NCBI GenBank assembly: GCA_023014335.1
Contig: JAECYW010000013.1
Span: 1,612,001-1,676,000, forward strand
Direction of reading: 5' to 3'
From: Galerina marginata
Lineage: Eukaryota > Basidiomycota > Agaricomycetes > Agaricales > Galerinaceae
DNA length: 64,000 nt
A program made the translations under genes and the position numbers. The notes under the pieces were generated by a model. It saw nothing but the letters and a program-made list of their open reading frames with translations, did no database searches and was not told where the DNA came from. This document shows positions 55,112-64,000 of this stretch, one piece after another (positions within the stretch are counted from its first letter, which is position 1; the number at the start of each line of letters is the position of its first letter).

Positions 55112-58100
55112 ATGTCTAGTGTAAGTATGATTGTTATCGATTGCTCGTGAAGGCTATTGATGTTCCATAGCAGTCACACGAGAACATATACTCTCCGCAA
55201 ACCGGTGACGAACAAATTGTTCTTGCCCGCCGGTAAGATGTCCTTTTAAGGTTGACAATAAGACAGAATTCAAACTTTCTGGTAGGCGACACGAGCAGCA
55301 AGTGACCATATTCAAAGCAGCAGTGCTAGAACAGCAACGCATTTTTGCTGAAAGGGAACGCGCTCTTGAGGCCGAGAAAAGACGTGTGCAAGAAGATGAA
55401 GCCAAAAATTGGGTCGACCGGACTGGTATAAGGTCTGAGCAGGCAAATCTCGAAAATGAAACGGCCATGGTAAAGAGAGACAAGGAGTCACTTGCAAATA
55501 GAGAGCGGCAGATTGAGGCCTTAGAGGATCAGCGCCGCAGAAATCGGTTCGTCGTATTGATATATTGCTCAAGCAATAACGTCTGAATGTTTAACACTGA
55601 CTACAATGATCTCAGCACAAGGTCGGAGGCATTCATTGAAGATACCTTTGCGTCAATTGGCCCTAGAGCTGTTGTTGAGAAATTAACGTGCGTGACTGGA
55701 CTATCTGACGATATATCCGATTTCTCGAGGCTTACCATGCATTTTGAAACAGGAGTCCCAGCTTACGGGAGCGAACGCATGCTATGGAGAATATTTCCGC
55801 GTGTATTGGTGGCGACCAGAACCTCTCGCCTACTTTTGCGCGCTTTACTGCTCGAGACATTGCTCCAGATATTCTTCCCAAGCTTCATCAGCTTGTTTCC
55901 TCCTCAACACCGATAGACTCTGTAGTGGTATTCGCGGAGAGTGTGGTCACTACTACAGCGATGGCGAAGGCATTAGCGCTCGCTGGACAGTGTGGGCGAT
56001 TGGCCGACTATTTGATAGGGGAAAATCACTTTTCTAGCCGATTGGCTATTTCCTGCCTTCGCCGGATGGTCGGAATGGAGACTTTGGTCGTCAAACATGC
56101 GTATGAAGCGATGGCCTTGGTCATACCCCAAATACCAGTGCCGGCACCGGACGAGCCGCAGCACCCCTCCATCGATTTCATAAGAGAAGTCGCCCCCAAA
56201 ATTGTCGAGGATTGCTTCAACAATGGCCTCTGGTTAGCCGTTGCGCCTCTCGTCGGCCATCGCATCACCTCCATACGGCAGATCGTGTTGCGACAGGTTA
56301 TTCTTTTAGCTCGACAATCTGATCGGAACCGCCATGGCATCGTTGAAGCGAGCATTTTGGAGGTATTAGACATGTATTACCAATCTTCATCACCACCTCC
56401 CGACGTGGTCGACTTCTTGGTGGAACTGTTACCCTTGGTAACAGACAAGTTGTCGCGCCGTCCTGCAGCCGTTCAGTGGCTTTTGAAGCGTTTGAGTGAC
56501 CCAAATGCAGGAATAAATAGCGCTGCGATTGACGCATTTCGGACGTGTATGGTGAATCATGACCCCACGGTCTTCCAGGTGTTCACGAAGGTGGAGCTGC
56601 TGCTACATCTTGATTCACCCTCCGTCCAGCAATCGTCCGCAATCATGAAGCTCATTTGTCAGGGGCTTTCAGTGTTGGCCATTCCCTACGCACGTGCGAA
56701 AGCTGCAGAAGGAATTGTAAGATTTTTGGACCATAGTGACCCTACCGTCGCTTCAGCATGCCTATCTGCCTGCATGAGGATCGTAGAATCCACCTTGGAG
56801 GACCGTACCCATCTCCGAACTGTCGTTTTGAAGCTCAATCATGCTAAGGAGAGCACATTACAAATCTACGACCGTGCAATGCCAGCGTTCTGTAAAGATT
56901 GGGCTGCAGCAGACGACTACCTTGCAATTGTGCATTACATCCAAAACCCCGAGCAGCGAATCCGGCTTCCAGCTCAGCAAGTTTGGCGGGATGTCGTATG
57001 CAATTCGTCTACCGCCCGTTCTAAGATCGTCCGCGATGGTCTTCTCGATACTATTTTCGAGCTTTGCGAGTCGCAGTATGAGGACGCCGTCAGCCTCGGC
57101 GCTAAATGTTGCACCCCACTGGCGATTGAGATCACCAAAGCGGGCGTCACGTCCGCCAGAAAGCTTGTCGAGCTACTGAACCACCCAAACGTGCATTTAC
57201 GACAGGCCGCCTTGCTAGCAGTTCAGCTTGCTTTAGAGAGCTCCGATGGAAATTGCCAAGTACTTCTGAAGGCGGATGTATTCAAAGCATTGCAATTGTT
57301 TTTCGAAACCTATCCAAAAGAAGTTCTCGAGAACGCCCACAAGGTTCTCGCCCGTTTATCCCCTTTTCTACGCACATCTCGCGAGGCGTGCAGTGGGCTT
57401 GTTCAACTTCTAGAGTAAGCATCCAGATTCTTCTAAAACGACAGAACCAACTAACCATATAATTTAAGATCCGGCTCGCCAACGGTTCAGCGCGCAGCAC
57501 GCAATGCGTTGACAAAAATTTCTAATACCACTCTCAGTAACCGAGACATCCTACGAACTGTCGTTCTGGATAGTCTTGAACTCCCGACTGAGCCTTTGGT
57601 TGATTATGCGGTTAAAGCGATCCAGGAATGGATCGGGCCCGACCTCGCACAACTGAATGATTTCCCCAAATTCTTCGCTCTCGTCGAACATTCCGACAGG
57701 CGCCTACAAAGCGCAGCTTTAATTTCTTTAAAGCAACGCTTATCGGATGCTGGTTATCAGCATTCATTGGAAAAGGCCAATATAATTTCCACGCTTCGTT
57801 CGCTGGCTAACAGCGACAATCCGGAGGCTCTGACCTTCGTTACTGTGGCATTGAAGGCGTTAGCGTTGTCGCTGGCCAGGAATGGCCATGCCAGTAGCAT
57901 CATGGACCTATTGGTGAACAAGGAACCAAAGGTGCGCGACGGTGCGGCTAGGGCTCTTGAAGACATCTCCAAGGGATCTGTGCGAGATCGAAAGTGCCTG
58001 CTTGACGAAGATATCATCGAGAGACTGGTGGGCCACGGGGAAAATTTGGAACAGACGCAAACAGACCTTTTGGCCTCGATCATTCCGATACTCGCTCTTG

Positions 58101-61100
58101 ACTACCTTGAAGCGGGCAAGACCGACTTAATTTTTGGCTTGGTAGAGTGAGTTATGTCATTTTATGGATATCAGTATACTGAATATGCTGTGGATTTAGC
58201 CATCCACAACAGCAGATTCGTAGCGCAGCAAGTAAATCAGTCCTACATATGGCAAGCGGGACCCCAGAACAGAAAGCCAGCTTGAGGAACGCTCTTCTAC
58301 CGCGGCTCGATCATGCGTCTCCATTGCTGCGTGAAGTTGCAGGGAACTGCCTTACTCGATCCCTGGCGCACGACCTTATTAACGACGGTAACTTCATGCA
58401 GGTGTTCCGTACGTTACGTAGCGAAGATATCCGCGTGCGGGAACCAATCATTAGTCAGCTTCGGACCTATATTCAGGATTCCGACGAAACCGCACGCCGG
58501 CTGCTCGTAGATGCAAAGATCTTACCACAAATTCTGGACGCATACACTCCAGCTAAGGATGACCTGTTAGATTTCATGTCGAACTGTCTCCTTCCGGTGC
58601 TAGGCCCCTCTTTCACTCAGGACGATGGTGGAGCAGCGCTCTTTCCGCTACTCGATAACGATGAACATCGGCTCCGTTCTTCGGCGATCCAGGCGCTAAA
58701 AAATGCGATCGATTCACGCTACGGAAGCATGGAAAAGATGGCAAAAGCTTCCATTGTTGTAATCTTACATCAACGGATTACTCTTGATAATGCTATTGTG
58801 GAACTATGGTGTCGCATCCTTCCCAAAGCCGCTCCATATCTTACGAATCGCGCTGAGATCGATATATTGTTTGGAAGTCTGAAGTAAGTGGATTCTTGGC
58901 TCGGTGACCGTGGCTGATTTTATAAATTTTAGTGATCCACGGGGAGATGTGCGTGAGGCGGCTTCCAAAGCGATTTCAGTTTTGGCGAAAACATCAGAAA
59001 TATCCCGCAGTTGCATGCTCCCAACGTTGCTGCATAACCTAGAGAACCCATCTCCAACCTCCATTCCTTCGATTGCAGAAGGTACGCGAAGGGTATTTCG
59101 ACTGTTCCTCAATTTATATTTTTGTAGCCATTTCTTTGTCAGGAATGACTTTCGTCTCGAATGGCAAGGAAGTTGAACTACTTTACCACATACTGTGAGT
59201 TTCTGCCGATCTTGTAATTATCCTCTGGAATTCAACGCTGAATCATTACTAGGGACGATAAATATATTGACATTAGAATAGCTGCCGTCGATGCCACCAT
59301 ACAATCACTCTCCAAAGGCGGTTCTTTCGAGCATCAGAAACTTATGACGGCAACTCCGGATGTTTTGACTGTCGCCTTAAAATTACACAATCTTCGCCCA
59401 TCTCAGCGGCAGCATTCACTCAAGTTGCTTCAAAGTATCGTTACTCACCTTAGCCATGAACTCTTACATGACGCAAAACTTGCCAGGGACATGTTTTCAT
59501 TGTTCGAGTAAGTGACTGAGCATTAAGTTTACACTCTCTAACATGATGGCTAATCCCATCTTTCAGTGACCCTGATACCGGCCTTTCCAATGCGCTTTAT
59601 CAATCCTGGTCGAGTAATCCCATGGTGCTCGAAAATGACATGTTGCCTGAGTTACTTCCACTCCTGTTTGAGGAGAGCAAAGTCCGAAATCCGTCTGTCG
59701 CAGCGCTGCTTCGCGAGTTGGCTCCTACCGTCGTCAACAAGCTTCTGTCACGACGAAGACTCGATATACTCGTTGATGCATTGATGTAAGTCTCATCTCC
59801 GTTCATTTCTAACGCGGCGTCCTCAACAGACCCAATATAGGATAAAGGATGCAAATGTTGTCCGAGCATACTTACATGAGACTTGTCTTGTGATTGAAGA
59901 AAGTAATGAGAAGGAGAAAGGGTGGTTTGTAGCCCAACCGTCATTTGTTTCTGCAATTGGAAAGCATTTAAAGGGTCGCGACCCGACAATGCGGCGTCAT
60001 TCTTCGACCATTGTTGGACTACTTTCTTCGGACTCTAGCTTACGCTCTGGAAAGATCATGGACGAGGGGATTGGAAGCTATCTATCCTGGCTTGCAGTGT
60101 AAAAATTCTTCATTTTGTCCGCAAGGTGTAGCTCATCGATACATTTTTTTAGTCATGGTGGGAGGGGAACTCAGCAAGAGAGCCTTCACGCTCTGTGCAC
60201 TCTGTTCCTGGCGGCGCCAGACCATGCCGAACGCCTTGTTACGGATTCCTTGCCGGCACTTTGCGATATTCTGGAAAGGGAAGGCCTAGTTATCGAGGTG
60301 TATACCGAGTCACTCCATTTGCTAGATGAGATTGTTAAAAAGTCACCGCATCCTCCTATCATCAAAAGCGGGATAGTCCTTCACATGGTCAAATGGTTAA
60401 GGTTCTTATAATTTTCTCTACCTGCCACCTTCTCCTTAATAACAAATATTATAGCCCCAAGTACAGCATAACAGACATTGAATGCAAAACATATGTCTTT
60501 CAAATCTGCCAGGGTATTGCTCAAAAATCGGACACTGGGCGTCGAGCGTTAATCGAGGCCGGTATCCTCCCTGAGCTATCGTCTCTAGCTAGCAGCCGAA
60601 TGGCACTTGAAGTCATTAATGCCTGTAATATTCTCAAAGCCTTGGCGCACACCCGTGTTTTCACACACGATATTGTCTCTGCCGGGCTCAAGACTTCCAT
60701 GGAGAATATCACGAGGTAAGGATCTTTGGATACTTTTCGCAACTTTCTGACGAGTTAACAGTCCATTCCGAAAATCGACTCTGCAATCAAAGGAAGACAA
60801 GAGCCGTGCGCAAGCCGCGGCTAAGGAAGCTCTTGAAATGCTCAAAAGTTCAAAGTAAAAAAATCCAATACTTCTGACCCTTTCTTCATCGCTAATGTGC
60901 CTTCAGGAAACAAGAAGTCAATCAGCTTTCGCAAACCCCATCGCTAAGCCGAACTCGGTCTACAGCTAACCTTGGTGCTGATCGTCGAGCCCCATCTGCG
61001 GAGGGCGTCGCTCAGCCGGAGCGACGCGCAAATGGTAATTGGGTAAGAACATTTAATCTTGCGAATTTCAGTGAAATAATAAATTTCATTCATTTAGGGG

Positions 61101-61709
61101 CGAAGAACCGTCTCAGAGTCTCAAGCCGTGCCCAGTTTCAGTACTCCACTGTCCGATAGCCAAACAGAGGAACCAGAGAAGAGCAGGCCGAGACGTCTCC
61201 ATCACTCCCGATCAATGAGCACACCAAACCGACCTGTTATTCGACCGCAGTTTGGACAGCTTCGAGCCGTGGAGGAAGACCCAGATTTTCCAGTCTCTTC
61301 ACAGCACACTCCTGTTGAGGAAGAGGAGCCGGACGATGATTATATCTCACCTGCCAGTAGACAGTCAATAGGACATCGCCGCCAGTACTCCCGCAATCAT
61401 TCTCCACCACTGGTTGTATCCTCTTTCGATGGGCCGGGTGGACATTTTGATGAAGAGAATGACAGAAGATTGTCCAGAGTTCAGTCCACTTCTCGAACAG
61501 TACCACCATCGTACAGGTCGAATCTATCACCGTCTGAGGGCAGTGTGCATTGGGCTCCGCGTCGAGATCAGTTGCAAGATTCAGCATCAGCAGACAATGA
61601 CGAGCTGGACATCGACACAGGCGAAATGGCCAACAAGAACTTATCAGTTGGACGATCGCGGTCCCTTTCGCAATGGCCGTCGACGTCAGGGAGTACTCGT
61701 CGAAAATGA
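55112..61709 (+). CDS. Large ARM/HEAT-repeat protein with N-terminal coiled coil and Ser-rich tail
   Basis: A many-exon gene. ATG 55112 begins a short exon MSS; the next reads QSHENIYSPQTGDEQIV. A coiled coil follows (QQRIFAERERALEAEKRRVQ). The frame then runs into a very long alpha-helical repeat region: exons 55765-57415, 57469-58147, 58200-58884, then exons to about 60840. Repeats such as HPNVHLRQAALLAVQLALES and EPKVRDGAARALEDISKG are typical Armadillo/HEAT helices. The intron GTGCGT (about 55688) to AAACAG (about 55760) joins EKLT to SPSLRERTHAMENIS. The tail (about 60910-61709) is disordered, Ser/Arg/Pro-rich (SRPRRLHHSRSMSTPNRP), with acidic patches. Around 1,700 residues. Likely a scaffold; no specific role can be assigned. 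Confidence 0.82.
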
Positions 61710-63220
61710 TCAAGCGAGTAATTTCCAATCAAATACTTGGATTTGTTCTATCATATTGTAAACGTGTGTGGGCGTCAATCGTCAGACTTTTGTACCAATA
61801 GATCACTTTTTCCTCTTCCAAAACTCGCCCATATCCCGACTGCAGCGCGACGTACCGTTATGCTTGTAGCTATTTTTGTCATGGATCCAGACGATCAATG
61901 GCAATGCTTATCTCAACCTTTGGTTTTGATCATGACGTGCTAATGCCAATTTGGGTGCTGGGCTGTTGATGAGGAGGTTCTGACAGAACCTAATACAAAG
62001 ACTGTTACCCAAAGTGCCTGTAGTTATCTTTCGAGTTCCTAGCTCAGAATGCGGAAAGGGTATATATTCTCAACATTGTGAAAAGACTACCTTGTAGCGC
62101 TCTCATTTGTGAAAGTGCCAAAAGATCGGCATGCAATGGAGCTATTCCAAGGCAACTTCTCGACCTGCCGCCCCCCGTGCAGGGAGTGCTCCGGCGAGAG
62201 CCCACCTGGGCCGAAGGAAGGTAAGCACTGACATCTCATTCTCCCTCTCCACCACACGTACGGACACACAGCCCGCCAGCTCTTCCCGCTGTGTCGAGCT
62301 GACTCTTGACAGACGGCGGTCCTGGCTACTTCCAGTCTCGGTAAGTAAATGATTGACATCACGAAATATAAAACTTACTCAGTTCATACACATCCAGCCT
62401 TGTGATCTTGTTTGCCCGAATCCGCACACGTCTGGGATTCTTACACCGCTCCAGGCGATGACGTCCGCTGGGCTTGTGCGAGTCGCTTTGGTCAGCTTCT
62501 CTGCCTTATGTTTATGTGGGTGACCTGTCGCAAGCTTGACGAGCCATATAGCCGACATTATGACACCACCATATCGGGGTGCTCGTAGCAGGTGACAGCA
62601 GAGAGCAGGCCTGCCCAGCTTTGGCGGCAATGTTGGGCTCTTTGATGTTGCATTCCGTCGAATACTAAAAATAAAGGAGAAAATTACAATGACAAAAGTG
62701 TCTTCATTAGGATCGGGAGGCTTACGATGTAGGGCAAGCATGGGCGTATTTAATCGAGTTAATGGGCATTTTTATAGGCATGTCAATTGGTCAAACAGGC
62801 TTATCATGGACAGGACTACAAAAACTGTACATCAGATATTTTAGCAAAAACAAGAGGAGTGGCACTCACATCGAAATGGCGGTCAGATGAACACCAGGCG
62901 GGATTTCTTGAAGAGACCATGAATGAGCTGCAAATTTAAAAAGTAAACCGAATTTGTCAGGTCAAATCGAAATTCCGGAACAAGAAGACCTTCACCGTCA
63001 ATAATAAAGCAATTGGCTGCATGGTACACCTGATAAATAACACTGCAACTTCAGTTAGCGAACTTGTCTTGATGCCACAATCCTATCGAACGCACTAGGG
63101 CTGACGAGATAAATAACTTGATCATTCGTATGACCATGGCCGGAATCTACTTAACAAGAGATATTTGACATGAATTTGTCCAACCAACAAGGAAAAAGGG
63201 GCACGCACATTGGAAGAATA
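61710..63220. other. Downstream region; one possible tiny Cys-rich frame
   Basis: Mostly noncoding. At about 62140-62220 a plus-strand frame MELFQGNFSTCRPPCRECSG is followed by a good GTAAGC donor, a CACACAG acceptor at 62270 and further splice-like sites to 62345. This could be a small Cys-containing peptide gene, but it is too short to trust. The minus-strand frame at 62379-62741 has no recognisable content. Confidence 0.25.
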
Positions 63221-63451
63221 CACTGGGCGCAAAAACGATTTTTCGGAGGTGAAAAATACGATTCTCATCTATTAAAAAATTATGACTGACTGAATTCCAT
63301 AAATGTATTACCATATGGAGTACCGAAAAAATATATGGAGTACCGTCGGTGCTCCATAAGGTAATGTATTTTTGAGTTTCAAACAGTCATAATTTTCTAA
63401 TGAATGAGAATCATATTTTTAGAGTTCGAAAAGCACCTTTTGCGCGTAGTG
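63221..63451. repeat. MITE-like inverted repeat (about 230 bp)
   Basis: Two arms of about 100 bp pair as inverted repeats. The left starts CACTGGGCGCAAAA and continues GATTCTCATCTATTAAAAAA. The right ends TTTTGCGCGTAGTG, with the complementary TTTTCTAATGAATGAGAATC before it. The centre has short direct copies of TATGGAGTACCG. Flanks show at most a 3-bp ATA duplication. No coding capacity; it is likely a non-autonomous DNA transposon derivative. Confidence 0.75.
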
Positions 63452-64000
63452 ATAGTAAATCGATCTGCCAGGCACTGTGCGAGCCATTCAATATCCTTTA
63501 TGTCGTTGTTGCAGCCCCCCAGTTCACCCGGTTGGCTAAAGATCACGTTGGTGCAAACCTAATAAGCCGTAATGGTTAGCACGATACAGTAGAGATATTG
63601 AAGAAATTTGGCATAGGTTACACGAAGTGCCTTCTTCCGGTTATGTTGTGAATACTGGAAGAACGGTTATGAATCGTGGTTGTTCTGCCGTGCCCAAGGA
63701 AGTGCGGGCCGTTCTGCATTGTTGAAAATTTGTTCTGCCCTTGAGTTGGCGGGTGGGGAGGTCCGGCTTAGTTACATTTCAGAATTGAAAATCGTTACAG
63801 CTGTTTCGTTCTAAGAAAGCATACCAGGTGGATGATAGACTTGCCGCGTGAACGAGAATTTCAACATGTCCCTTTCTCTTTTCAGCCGCCGCGATCACAC
63901 GGCGGACAATCAACTGTTAAATCGTGCCGTTGCTCGTCCTGTTAAGTCATGCATAAACTAATGGAAGGTTTATTGTTAAGTGCTAGCCGGTCACAGCGGC
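63452..64000. other. Window end, nothing recognised
   Basis: No open frame, RNA gene or repeat was identified in the last 550 bases. Confidence 0.4.

Overview
The window is nuclear DNA from a filamentous basidiomycete, most likely a wood- or litter-decaying agaricomycete. Genes carry many short (about 50-80 nt) GT-AG introns with CTGAC/CTAAC-type branch points. The gene set is typical of that group: a laccase, a GMC (aryl-alcohol-oxidase-like) oxidoreductase, a CBM1-linked GH62 arabinofuranosidase, F-box/LRR-like proteins and MYND proteins. I see no rRNA, tRNA, CRISPR array or autonomous transposon.

Layout. 0-9 kb: 3' end of an unrecognised gene, a GMC oxidoreductase (-), a stretch of decayed coding sequence, a cytidine deaminase (-) and an F-box gene (+). 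10-37.6 kb: a rearranged, roughly triplicated block. It holds squalene epoxidase (one intact copy at 10.1-11.9 kb, two pseudogene copies at 20.6 and 28.9 kb), three paralogous multi-pass membrane-protein genes (12.7-17.6, 22.7-24.9, 30.5-35.0 kb, all minus strand), remnants of an unidentified gene and F-box copies. 40-64 kb is ordinary single-copy sequence: a TLC-like membrane protein (+), CBM1-GH62 (-), a MYND protein (+), an F-box protein (-), a laccase (-), a small secreted protein (-), a MYND pseudogene (+), a ~6.6 kb ARM/HEAT-repeat gene (+) and a MITE-like inverted repeat.

Main discovery. Each of the three membrane-protein genes contains a tandem array of about 72-bp units, first taken for a minisatellite. 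Read on the coding (minus) strand, every unit is a complete small intron: donor GTGCGT (or variant), branch-like CTGAC, pyrimidine tract, then (C/T)AG. Successive introns are separated by exactly 3 nt. This holds in 89 of 89 junctions (42, 11 and 36 in copies 1, 2 and 3). The triplet is the most variable part of the unit, is never a stop codon, and all flanking exons are in phase 0 and in frame. The simplest reading is that each array adds a cytosolic tail one codon per microexon, and that skipping any number of units keeps the frame. The decoded tails differ sharply: copy 3 is strongly acidic (17 D/E of 36), copy 1 is rich in Pro, Arg, Leu and Trp, and copy 2 is short and Arg/Gln-rich. Exons around the arrays match in length between copies 1 and 3 (48, 111 and 12 nt), while indels fall in introns. 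Splicing itself is an inference that RNA data would settle.
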